Source: an uncultured Lachnospiraceae bacterium (lineage in GTDB: Bacteria > Bacillota > Clostridia > Lachnospirales > Lachnospiraceae). Taken from it: DNA of 48,240 nt. The DNA is taken from assembly GCA_905233835.1 (NCBI GenBank), contig CAJOGB010000001.1:1-48240 (forward strand). Direction: 5' to 3'. The notes beneath the pieces were generated by a model, which saw only the letters and a list, made by a program, of their open reading frames with translations, was not told the origin of the DNA and did no database searches. Shown piece by piece: positions 25,004 to 32,902 of this stretch (position 1 is its first letter; each line of letters starts with the position of its first letter). The position numbers were made by a program, and so were the translations under genes.

Positions 25004-25055
25004 GTTATTTTCGTGTATTCAATTGGCAATTTTTTTATGCAGAAAGGACTAGAAA

Positions 25056-26393
25056 ATGAAGGTTAATAATAATATTTCCGCAGTCATTACAAATAATCAG
25101 CTTCTTCGTACCGAAGATTCCTTGGCCGCTTCCATGGAGCGCCTTTCCTCAGGACTTAAAATCAACCACGCAAAGGATAATCCATCCGGCATGGCCATTT
25201 CCAATAAGATGCAGGCACAGATCAATGGACTTGATCAGGCTTCCAGAAACTCATCTGACGGAACGAGCGTTTTGGAAACCGCAGACGGAGCGTTAAACGA
25301 AGTTACCGCCATGCTTCAGCGTATGAGAGAGTTAGCGGTTCAGGCTGCCAACGATACCAACTCTCAGTCAGAAAAAGAAGCCATCCAGGTGGAAATTGAT
25401 AAGTTAAAAGAAGAGGTGGATCGTATTTCTTCCACCACAGAATTTAATACAAAGTCACTTTTAGACGGATCTTTGGATAACCGTGTATATGCAGACAACG
25501 TAAGCCGCATTCAGATTTCCGAAGACGTAGTTGCCGGTGAATATCATTTTGAGGTAACCCAGGCCGCTACTCAGGCAAAACAGTCCATCACATTACCAAC
25601 ATCCATTGCAGAAAGCGGTGTTCTTACCGTTAACGGATACGGCATTTATCTTGAAAAAGGAATGACCGAAGACGAAATCAAAGAAGCGGTTCGTGCAGGT
25701 GCGGAAATCGCGGAAGCGGAATTATCCCCGGACGGAACCACTCTTTCTTCCAAGGCATACGGTGCTGACGCAAAAATGGAAGTTAGCGTTGATTCCACTC
25801 TTTCTCCTTTCGGAATCGGAACCTACGAAGCACCGAAGGATGCAGAGATTACCATTGATAGCACATCCGCATTTACCGGAACAGCCACCGTTGTAACGGA
25901 AGGAAATAAACTTACTTTTACGGATGTAAAGGGATTTGAAATGTCCATGGTTTTGGAGGCAGGAGTAACCGGTGATTTTAATCTTAACGTAACCGACATG
26001 GGACCCATGGTATTACAGATTGGTGCCAACGAAGGTCAGCAGATGAGCGTTAAAATTCCAGCCTGCGATACAAAAAGCTTATATATCGATGCGGTAGATG
26101 TTACCACAGTTTTGGGTGCACAGCGTGCCATTTCTCAGTGTGATGATGCCATCGCATCCGTAAACAAAGTTCGTTCTTCTCTCGGTGCTTACACCAACCG
26201 TTTGGAATCCGCTACCAAGAGTTTGGATGAAACTTCCGAAAACATGAACTCAGCAATCTCTCGTATCTCCGATGTGGATATGGCCATTGAAATGACAGAG
26301 TACACAAGACTTAACGTACTTACCCAGGCTGCCACATCCGCTTTGTCTCAGGCAAACGAGTTACCGCAGATGGCATTACAGTTATTAGGATAA
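25056..26393 (+). CDS. Flagellin
   Basis: The 445-residue filament subunit. The conserved D0/D1 N-terminal region (1-140: MKVNNNISAVITNNQLL, SSGLKINHAKDNPSGMAISN, RMRELAVQAANDTN) and the C-terminal region (about 355-445: SSLGAYTNRLESATKSL, DVDMAIEMTEYTRLNVLTQA) are present. Between them is a variable Thr/Ala-rich domain of about 210 residues with beta-structure, of medium size. It is exported by the flagellar type III system without a signal peptide. The ribosome-binding site AAAGGA is 8 nt upstream of ATG. It is controlled by the SigD promoter at 24932 and probably post-transcriptionally by the leader hairpins. fliS follows after 16 bp in the same transcript. Confidence 0.96.
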   Translation: MKVNNNISAVITNNQLLRTEDSLAASMERLSSGLKINHAKDNPSGMAISNKMQAQINGLDQASRNSSDGTSVLETADGALNEVTAMLQRMRELAVQAANDTNSQSEKEAIQVEIDKLKEEVDRISSTTEFNTKSLLDGSLDNRVYADNVSRIQISEDVVAGEYHFEVTQAATQAKQSITLPTSIAESGVLTVNGYGIYLEKGMTEDEIKEAVRAGAEIAEAELSPDGTTLSSKAYGADAKMEVSVDSTLSPFGIGTYEAPKDAEITIDSTSAFTGTATVVTEGNKLTFTDVKGFEMSMVLEAGVTGDFNLNVTDMGPMVLQIGANEGQQMSVKIPACDTKSLYIDAVDVTTVLGAQRAISQCDDAIASVNKVRSSLGAYTNRLESATKSLDETSENMNSAISRISDVDMAIEMTEYTRLNVLTQAATSALSQANELPQMALQLLG

Positions 26394-26409
26394 TCTTTAA
26401 GGAGATCCC

Positions 26410-26904
26410 ATGACAAAAGATCAGATTTCTTCTTTTCAAATAAGAATCACTCAAAGTAATAAGACGGAGTTAATTGTTACTTTATATGAAATTTATTTTG
26501 CTTATATCAATGATTGCCTTAGCGTGTTGTCTAAATTAACAGAAAAAAAAGAAAAAGCGGACTTGGACGAGTACGCAAAATCTCTTCGCATGGCCTCCCA
26601 GGTGGTACGACATTTGGAAGATGATTTAAATTTTTCCTATGAAATTTCAGGAAGTCTGTTCGGACTTTATCACTTCGTGGAAGGACGACTGGCCAAAGCA
26701 AGTTACTCACTTTCAAAAGAAGATTTAGAAGATACCTTAAAGGTGATGAAGCCTTTATACGAAAGCTTTAAAGAGGTGGCCACACAGGATGACTCCAAAC
26801 CTTTGATGCAGCACACCCAAAAAATTTCCGCAGGATACACCTACGGAAGAAATGATGTAAACGAATCTGTTGGCTCAGAAAGTAACAGAGGATTTTTTGC
26901 ATAG
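26410..26904 (+). CDS. fliS: FliS-like flagellin chaperone
   Basis: A 164-residue, all-helical protein with the FliS arrangement: an N-terminal segment, then TELIVTLYEIYFAYINDC (the FliS LxxxLYDxxIxxL-type helix), a second helix with DEYAKSLRMASQVVRHLEDDLNF, and a third with LFGLYHFVEGRLAKA. The C-terminal 35 residues are Ser/Gly/Asn-rich. It would bind the flagellin C-terminus in the cytosol to prevent early polymerisation and deliver it for export. It lies directly after flagellin, with GGAG 7 nt before ATG, and is closed by a strong terminator. The sequence is divergent from well-studied FliS, so position is part of the evidence. Confidence 0.82.
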   Translation: MTKDQISSFQIRITQSNKTELIVTLYEIYFAYINDCLSVLSKLTEKKEKADLDEYAKSLRMASQVVRHLEDDLNFSYEISGSLFGLYHFVEGRLAKASYSLSKEDLEDTLKVMKPLYESFKEVATQDDSKPLMQHTQKISAGYTYGRNDVNESVGSESNRGFFA

Positions 26905-26921
26905 TTAACACACAAAGTATT

Positions 26922-26953
26922 ACAACGACAGTTTTGCTGTCGTTGTTTTTTTG
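26922..26953 (+). terminator. Intrinsic terminator after flagellin-fliS
   Basis: A 10-bp perfect stem ACAACGACAG / CTGTCGTTGT with a TTTTG loop is followed by TTTTTTT. It separates the flagellar island from the pilus operon. Confidence 0.95.
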
Positions 26954-27025
26954 TTCAATAGTTACAATTTTTAATTTCATTATTTTCACCAAAGTTACAA
27001 AAATTATTTTTTTTTAAAAAATCTC

Positions 27026-27055
27026 TTGAAAAACTTTTGTCAGCGATTTTATAAT
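27026..27055 (+). promoter_or_regulatory. Promoter of the tad pilus operon
   Basis: TTGAAA (27026-27031), an 18-nt spacer and TATAAT (27050-27055) form a good sigma-A promoter in a very A/T-rich stretch. A start near 27062 leaves about 55 nt of leader before the strong GGAGG ribosome-binding site of the first gene. Between the terminator at 26953 and this promoter I see only A/T-rich sequence. Confidence 0.7.
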
Positions 27056-27115
27056 TAGCGCATTCACACAAATTCTTTTTTTCCCCTCAAACAACAGAAT
27101 AACGAAGGAGGCAAT

Positions 27116-28111
27116 ATGAGAGCTATCTCGATTGTTATCTGCGATACGGATTCCGCATTCGTACAGTCTTTAAGCTGGTTCCTTTGCGGGCAAATGAAAA
27201 ATATTTCCGTAGTTGCATTTACGCAGATGAATTCCTTTTTAAACAGCAGCGGTCACTATCACCTCGGTCTGTTTGGAAAAGAATTCTTGCAGGTATACGA
27301 GGAGCAAAATCCGGATCTTTGTATAGACGACATCTATTATTTGTCTTCTACCCTTGGCGAAGGATTTGGTTCTTACAATGTTTTCTACAAGTATCAAAAC
27401 ATGAGATGCTTACTGGAAATCATTGCCCAAAAACACCTTGAGGAAAAAATGGGCTGTAACGAATCGGAAAAGCCGAAAGTCTACGGCATTTATTCTCCGA
27501 TTCAACACGATCTAAGAGTTCCGTTTAGTCTTACATTTTCACATTTACTTTCACAAAAAAAGGAAACTCTATTTCTGGATTTAGAACCATTTAGTGTTCT
27601 ACCCGGTTTAATCCCTAACGACAGATTTGATACGGATTTCATGGATATTATGTATCTGTTGAAATCACAAAAAAATGACTTTGATTTAAAAAAATACATT
27701 TTTTATTTTGAAGATATCGCCATGCTACCCGTGGCAAAAAATCCATTCGATTTTGCTGCAGCGGACGAAGATGCATGGGATTTGCTTATTGAAAAAATAT
27801 TAAAACTGCGGTTTCAACTGGTGGTGTTATTTGACCGCCTCGATTCCGTATCCAAATGCTTCTATCCCATTATGGATGAACTCATCCTTTTGGGACGACC
27901 GGAAGATTACTACCGCTACAGCCAAGAATGCTGTCGTGAATATTTAAATGAATCGGATTTGGAGTTTTCTCTCCATTCCGTTGATTTAAACATGTCGGCA
28001 ACCGGATTAAAGGAAGGGTCTTTCGGTATGAAAAAAATTATCGAAGGAAATATGGCAGGGTTTATACAAAATGAATTTAAAGGAACGTTTGCGTCTGCAG
28101 GTATTAAATAA
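27116..28111 (+). CDS. TadZ/CpaE-like pilus localisation protein with degenerate P-loop
   Basis: A 331-residue protein, first gene of the pilus operon. Residues 1-105 resemble an atypical receiver domain (ISIVICDTDSAFVQSLSWFL at the start), as in TadZ/CpaE. The rest follows the ParA/MinD-like fold: the strand VYGIYSPIQ at 122-130, where KGGxGKT would be, FLDLEPFSVLPGL (153-164) in the switch position, and FQLVVLFD near residue 240. The deviant Walker A lysines are absent, so ATP binding is probably lost. TadZ marks the pilus site at the cell pole and recruits other Tad proteins. It overlaps cpaF by 41 bp. The call rests on gene order as well as the fold pattern. Confidence 0.7.
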   Translation: MRAISIVICDTDSAFVQSLSWFLCGQMKNISVVAFTQMNSFLNSSGHYHLGLFGKEFLQVYEEQNPDLCIDDIYYLSSTLGEGFGSYNVFYKYQNMRCLLEIIAQKHLEEKMGCNESEKPKVYGIYSPIQHDLRVPFSLTFSHLLSQKKETLFLDLEPFSVLPGLIPNDRFDTDFMDIMYLLKSQKNDFDLKKYIFYFEDIAMLPVAKNPFDFAAADEDAWDLLIEKILKLRFQLVVLFDRLDSVSKCFYPIMDELILLGRPEDYYRYSQECCREYLNESDLEFSLHSVDLNMSATGLKEGSFGMKKIIEGNMAGFIQNEFKGTFASAGIK

Positions 28112-29291
28112 AATCGACGTCACCCGAGAATTGGAAGACAATGAAATCCGGGATTTAATCCGAGAAGAAATCCTTCTTTTGGGTCAGGAAAAAATGATCA
28201 CATTGGAACAAAAGCTTCGCTTAGAACAGGAAGTATTTAACTCCATACGAAAGTTTGATGTACTCCAGGATTTGCTCGATGACGATTCAATTTCGGAAAT
28301 TATGATTAATGGATGGCGGGATATCTACATCGAAAAGAACGGTCATATCACAAAAAGCAATTATATGTTTTCATCGGAAGAAAAACTCTACGACGTGATA
28401 CAACAAATCGTTTCCATGAACAATCGTATGGTAAATGAGAGTTCTCCGATTGTAGATACAAAACTGCCGGACGGCTCCAGAGTAAATGTAATTCTTTCTC
28501 CCGTTTCCATCGACCACAGCACGGTAACCATTCGTAAGTTTCCAAAAGAGCGAATCACCATGAAGACATTGATTGAAAAATCTTCTTTGTCCCAAGAAGT
28601 CGCCGACTTTTTGGAAAAGTTGGTAGTAAGCGGATACAACATTTTTATTTCCGGGCCGACTTCCAGCGGAAAAACCACGTTCTTAAATGCGTTAACGGAT
28701 TATATTCCAAAAACGGAACGAGTTGTAACCATCGAAGACTCCGCAGAACTGCAGATAAGTGGAATCGACAACCTGGTACGATTGGAATCCCGAAATGCCA
28801 CATTGGAAGGGAAACTGGAAATCCGTATTCGTGACCTGGTAAAAGCTGCCCTTCGTATCCGTCCGGATCGAATTATCGTCGGGGAATGTCGTGGTGCGGA
28901 AGCTCTTGATATGCTTCAGGCACTAAATACAGGACATGACGGCACCTTATCAACGGGTCACGGCAATTCCTCCATTGATATGATTTCAAGATTGGAAACC
29001 ATGGTTTTAATGGCGGATGACGTGGATCTTCCCATTACCGCCATCGACAAACAAATTGCTTCCGGCGTAGACATTTTTATTCATCTTTCAAGAATCAATA
29101 AAAGCCAACGTAAACTCATGGAAGTAAACGAAGTCATCGGATACGAAAACGGTGAAGTGAAATTACAAAAACTGTTTCAATACGAAAACAAAGAAGGAAA
29201 GGATGTATGGAAACGAGTCGGAACATTAAAGCACACGCAAAAATTAGAAGCATATTTCACAGAGAACTATACGGATACAAAGCCGACATAA
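28071..29291 (+). CDS. cpaF: CpaF/TadA family secretion ATPase
   Basis: The 406-residue hexameric traffic ATPase that powers Tad pilus assembly from the cytoplasmic face. Visible motifs: an N-terminal helical domain (1-100), Walker A GPTSSGKTT (195-203), the acidic box IEDSAEL (221-227), Walker B RIIVGECRG (267-275) and the His box TGHDGTLSTGH (287-297). The start ATG is inside the TadZ gene, and the end overlaps tadB by 85 bp, so the genes are tightly coupled. The length is usual for the family. Single-ATPase Tad systems use CpaF for both extension and retraction. Confidence 0.95.
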   Translation: MNLKERLRLQVLNKIDVTRELEDNEIRDLIREEILLLGQEKMITLEQKLRLEQEVFNSIRKFDVLQDLLDDDSISEIMINGWRDIYIEKNGHITKSNYMFSSEEKLYDVIQQIVSMNNRMVNESSPIVDTKLPDGSRVNVILSPVSIDHSTVTIRKFPKERITMKTLIEKSSLSQEVADFLEKLVVSGYNIFISGPTSSGKTTFLNALTDYIPKTERVVTIEDSAELQISGIDNLVRLESRNATLEGKLEIRIRDLVKAALRIRPDRIIVGECRGAEALDMLQALNTGHDGTLSTGHGNSSIDMISRLETMVLMADDVDLPITAIDKQIASGVDIFIHLSRINKSQRKLMEVNEVIGYENGEVKLQKLFQYENKEGKDVWKRVGTLKHTQKLEAYFTENYTDTKPT

Positions 29292-30004
29292 AAGATTACG
29301 GCATCATCCTTTTGGGAAGCCTCTTGCTGTCCGGTCTGCTCGCTTTTTTATTCTACAACTCCGTATACGGTATGGTTCTTTTTCTTCCTGTTTTTCTGTG
29401 CGTCTACCTTTTCTATTTTTATCAAATTCAAAAGAAGCGCTTGGAAAAAATTAAAACGGAATTTCGCGAAATCTTGATGACGGTTGCAAACGGTTTGTCT
29501 GCAGGCAGTTCAGTGGAACGATCTTTTGGCGAAGCAGAGGACAATTTAAAAACCCTTTACAAAAACGACTGTATTTTGCAAAAGAATCTTCACGTGATGA
29601 ATCAGAAGGTCCGGATGGGAACAGCCATAGAGAAAGAATTTTATGCCTTTTCTTCACGGAGTAAAGTGGAAGAAATCGAAACCTTCGGAGAGCTGTTTTT
29701 ATACGCAAAACGCATGGGCGGAGATTATATCAAAAACATTCGCAGATTGGCTGTTCGTATGGATGAAAGAATTGCCACAAAAGAAGAACTGGAAAGTTTG
29801 TTGGCGGAAAAAATGCTGGAGCTTCGGATTATGTCTGTGGTTCCCATCGGAATCATGTTGTATCTACGTTTATCTGCCGCATCGTTTTTGGTTCCACTCT
29901 ATCAAAACGTGGGCGGTGCCTTGGTCATGACCGGTTGTTTTTTGTTATATGTCGGATCGGTACTGTTGGGGGTTGTTATCATTCGAAATACCTTGGAGGT
30001 TTAG
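29207..30004 (+). CDS. tadB: TadB-like type II secretion F domain protein
   Basis: A 265-residue inner-membrane platform protein. Two N-terminal membrane segments (about 31-49, 51-66) are followed by a cytoplasmic four-helix T2SSF domain (72-205; EFREILMTVANGLSAGSSVERSF, then a Gly at the turn and FGELFLYAKRMGGD), and a C-terminal pair (about 210-260). It forms the pilus base with TadC and CpaF. It begins inside cpaF and ends immediately before tadC (the stop and the next ATG are adjacent at 30004/30005), without a separate ribosome-binding site, which suggests translational coupling. Confidence 0.88.
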   Translation: METSRNIKAHAKIRSIFHRELYGYKADIKDYGIILLGSLLLSGLLAFLFYNSVYGMVLFLPVFLCVYLFYFYQIQKKRLEKIKTEFREILMTVANGLSAGSSVERSFGEAEDNLKTLYKNDCILQKNLHVMNQKVRMGTAIEKEFYAFSSRSKVEEIETFGELFLYAKRMGGDYIKNIRRLAVRMDERIATKEELESLLAEKMLELRIMSVVPIGIMLYLRLSAASFLVPLYQNVGGALVMTGCFLLYVGSVLLGVVIIRNTLEV

Positions 30005-31204
30005 ATGACGGAAAAGAAAATCAAACTGCTTGTAATTGGAATGGTTTTATTTGGATTGATTTTACAGGGATATTATGCCTTGGAAAGTATGTCATCCGTT
30101 ACCGCCATTAAGCGCCCCGAGGTTGGTGAAGATGCAAAGGATATCACATTGATAATGAAAGGAGAAGATGTATATGAGGAGGTTACGTTTACGGTGGACG
30201 AACAGCTGCCGTCAAAAGAAGCCATAGACCGGTATCTGGATTTGGCAAAACAGGAAATCGAAGAAAGCTTTTTGGGGGAAAACCGCTCTTTTGATGAAAT
30301 CAGAAAAAACGTGGTTTTAAAAGACAGTTATGCTAACGGAATGGTAGATGCAAGATGGAGTTTTTCTCCTCGAAAAATCATTACAAGTGAGGGAAAAATA
30401 GAATTTGATGAACTGGAGGAAGACACCCCCATCGTTTGTACGGCGATTCTGAATGCATTCGACAAGGAGCTTAGTTATTCCTTTCCTGTATGTGTAAAAG
30501 TTCCAAACGCTAACGAAAAAGATGGTTTTTTGTATTACATCAAAAAGGTATTAAAAGAAAAAAATAAAGAGGGAAAAGAAGAATTCGTATTACCGACTGA
30601 TCTATACGGGAAATCCATCACTTGGAACCAAAAAATTCCTTATACGGGATTTGAAATCAGTCTCTTAGGTTTGTTTATGGGAATCCTTTTAATCTTTGGA
30701 AATAAATATGATTCAAAGAAAGAGGTGAAAAATAAATTAGATATGTTTGAACAGTTCTATCCGGAGATTATCAGTGGTCTTACCCTATATATGGAGGCAG
30801 GTTTATCTTCCAGGCAAGCTTTCGAAAAAATGGGGGAAATATATCAAAAGCAACGGAACAAAACCGGCATAAAAAAAGAACCCTATGAGAATATTCTGAT
30901 TTTAAATCGGGAACTTCATGACGGAAAAAACACACGAAACGCATATGAGGATTTTGGAAGACGATGCTTGCATCCGGCTTACAAAAAAATGATGTTGCTA
31001 TTCGAGCAAAACATGCGCAAGGGGAACGAATATCTCCTGGAGCAATTGGAAAGAGAAGAAAAAAATGTTTACGAAACCAGACTGAGAAAAATTAAAAGTG
31101 CGGGCGAAACAGCATCCACCAAACTATTAATTCCAATGGGCGGATTGCTTGGCATGGTATTGATTGTTTTGGTGGTCCCCGCCTTTTTTACCATTCAAAT
31201 ATAG
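30005..31204 (+). CDS. tadC: TadC-like type II secretion F domain protein with N-terminal ectodomain
   Basis: A 399-residue protein. One N-terminal membrane segment (about 7-25) is followed by an extracytoplasmic domain of about 180 residues (26-205, Glu/Lys-rich alpha/beta pattern), a second membrane segment (212-233), a cytoplasmic T2SSF domain (242-365; FYPEIISGLTLYMEAGLSSRQAF, RELHDGKNTRNAYEDFGRR) and a C-terminal membrane segment (375-397). Classical TadC has no such ectodomain. It is predicted to complete the pilus platform with TadB; the added domain could contact pilin or cell wall. The T2SSF assignment is firm, the ectodomain role unknown. The Flp pilin gene follows after 11 bp. Confidence 0.85.
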   Translation: MTEKKIKLLVIGMVLFGLILQGYYALESMSSVTAIKRPEVGEDAKDITLIMKGEDVYEEVTFTVDEQLPSKEAIDRYLDLAKQEIEESFLGENRSFDEIRKNVVLKDSYANGMVDARWSFSPRKIITSEGKIEFDELEEDTPIVCTAILNAFDKELSYSFPVCVKVPNANEKDGFLYYIKKVLKEKNKEGKEEFVLPTDLYGKSITWNQKIPYTGFEISLLGLFMGILLIFGNKYDSKKEVKNKLDMFEQFYPEIISGLTLYMEAGLSSRQAFEKMGEIYQKQRNKTGIKKEPYENILILNRELHDGKNTRNAYEDFGRRCLHPAYKKMMLLFEQNMRKGNEYLLEQLEREEKNVYETRLRKIKSAGETASTKLLIPMGGLLGMVLIVLVVPAFFTIQI

Positions 31205-31215
31205 GAGGAAATCAA

Positions 31216-31398
31216 ATGTTAAATTTTTGGAAATTTAAATGGAGCCAATACATGTGCTATGAAGACGGCATTGGTGTTGTGGAAATGATTTTATTATTGG
31301 TTGTAATTATTTCTTTGGTTTTAATCTTTAAAGAAAATATCACGGATTTGGTAAATGATATCTTTGAAACCATTGAAAAAAACGCTGCAAAAGTATGA
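31216..31398 (+). CDS. Flp1-type IVb pilin
   Basis: A 60-residue prepilin. A basic leader ends in a cleavage site G18|IGVVE, with the conserved Glu at +5 (E23), then a hydrophobic helix (MILLLVVIISLVLIF) and a short acidic/polar C-terminus. This is the type IVb (Flp) signature. It should be the major pilus subunit, processed by the peptidase encoded at 33766. The GGAGG-like site is strong, consistent with high expression. It overlaps the DUF5702 gene by 4 bp (ATGA). Confidence 0.92.
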   Translation: MLNFWKFKWSQYMCYEDGIGVVEMILLLVVIISLVLIFKENITDLVNDIFETIEKNAAKV

Positions 31399-32891
31399 AA
31401 GAAGGAAGCGTAACCGTTTTTCTGGGCTTGTGTCTTTCCATGATTATGAGTCTGTTTTTTTCCATGACGGAAGTGACGCGATACTTTGCGCTTACACAGG
31501 AAAGTAAATCCCTGTTTTACTCTGCGACTCAATCCGCCTTTGGAGAATACAACCGTCCACTATGGGAAAACTACGGAATTCTGGCTATCGACACCGACTA
31601 TTGCAAAGCTTACAAAGAAGACGGTGTCTGCGATGCAGTCCGTTACTATCTTTCAGACGGCTATCAAGCTAAAAATATAATACAGGAAGCTTCCGTAGAT
31701 TTTTTAAAACTGTATACGGAGGATGTATCAAAAGACAGCTGCATCTATTTAACCGATGAAGCAGGCGCGGCATTGATAAAAGAAGCTGCCCGTTGCATGG
31801 AAGGTGAACTGGCCTCTTCCGTTATTTCGGAAATTCAAAAAAACTGTGAAAATATTTCCGAAGACAGCAAAAACGAAGTGGATTTGTCCACCATATTGGA
31901 AAATGCCTCTGAGTCCCTGGATCAAACACAAGTTGAGCAGCCCCCGGAGGAAAATGAAGAAGCCTCATCCGATGAAGGCAAACCAAAACAAAAGACGCCG
32001 GAAGGAAATGACGATGCAAAAAATCTGATTCAGGCAACTCGAGAATTTATCGCCACCGGTGTATTGGCACAGGTTATTTCTGTAGACTCAATTTCGGAAA
32101 CGGTCTATACCACACCGTCACCGGTATCGGAGCGACCTCTAAATACCGGAGACGGAAGTCCCGGCTCCGTCAATGCCTTTGAACGTGCTTTGTTCCAGTA
32201 CTATTTAACAAAACACTTTTCAAATTACACAAACCATGCGCACGAAGGTGGCATGAGCTATGAATTAGAGTATATTCTTTGCGGGAAAAAATCCGATCGA
32301 GAAAACTTAGCCGGCACCGTGGAGCGACTTTTGGCAATCCGGGAAGTAGAGAATCTGATATCTTTGCACCAGGATCCAAATAAAGTTGCCGAAGCAAAAG
32401 CCTTGGCCGCCACGGCGACAGCCGTATGCCTGCATCCCGAACTGGAAGAAATCGTAAGCTACGGTATCATGATTGCTTGGGCTTATCTGGAGAGCGTTTT
32501 GGATGTACGACTCTTACTCTCCGGTGGGAAAGTATCCTTTATCAAAACGCCCGGAGAATGGACCTCGCAACTGGCAGCTTTGCCTACTTATTTCAACACA
32601 TCCGTAAAAGCAAACGAGTGTGCTTCCGGCATCAATTATGAGCAATATCTGCTTGGACTTTTTACCGTAGAACGTCAGGAAAAACTGACCTATCGCTCTA
32701 TGGATTTGATGGAAGAAACACTCCATCAAATTGAGCACTACGAAAATGTTTGCATGGATCATATGCTGGTAGAAACATGTTTTTACGGGGATTTAAAGGG
32801 AAACAGCCTGTTTTTAAACTTTGTTCCATTATATGAATCGGATGAATCCGGATACGACTTTTCATACGAGCGCACCGTTTCGTACTTGTAG
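31395..32891 (+). CDS. DUF5702 protein of the Tad locus
   Basis: A 498-residue protein with one N-terminal hydrophobic segment (about 7-25) right after MKEGSVTVF, similar to prepilin N-termini but with Phe instead of Glu at +5. The rest is extracytoplasmic: a first region (30-165), an acidic Pro/Glu/Lys-rich linker (about 175-215), and a second helical region to the C-terminus. It matches the DUF5702 family, found in Clostridial Tad loci between Flp pilin and TadE genes; the function is unknown, possibly a minor pilin-like tip protein or anchor. It starts by ATGA overlap with the pilin gene. The nearest terminator is after the FHA gene, so it is co-transcribed with the rest. Confidence 0.82.
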   Translation: MKEGSVTVFLGLCLSMIMSLFFSMTEVTRYFALTQESKSLFYSATQSAFGEYNRPLWENYGILAIDTDYCKAYKEDGVCDAVRYYLSDGYQAKNIIQEASVDFLKLYTEDVSKDSCIYLTDEAGAALIKEAARCMEGELASSVISEIQKNCENISEDSKNEVDLSTILENASESLDQTQVEQPPEENEEASSDEGKPKQKTPEGNDDAKNLIQATREFIATGVLAQVISVDSISETVYTTPSPVSERPLNTGDGSPGSVNAFERALFQYYLTKHFSNYTNHAHEGGMSYELEYILCGKKSDRENLAGTVERLLAIREVENLISLHQDPNKVAEAKALAATATAVCLHPELEEIVSYGIMIAWAYLESVLDVRLLLSGGKVSFIKTPGEWTSQLAALPTYFNTSVKANECASGINYEQYLLGLFTVERQEKLTYRSMDLMEETLHQIEHYENVCMDHMLVETCFYGDLKGNSLFLNFVPLYESDESGYDFSYERTVSYL

Positions 32892-32902
32892 GAGGGAGAT
32901 GT

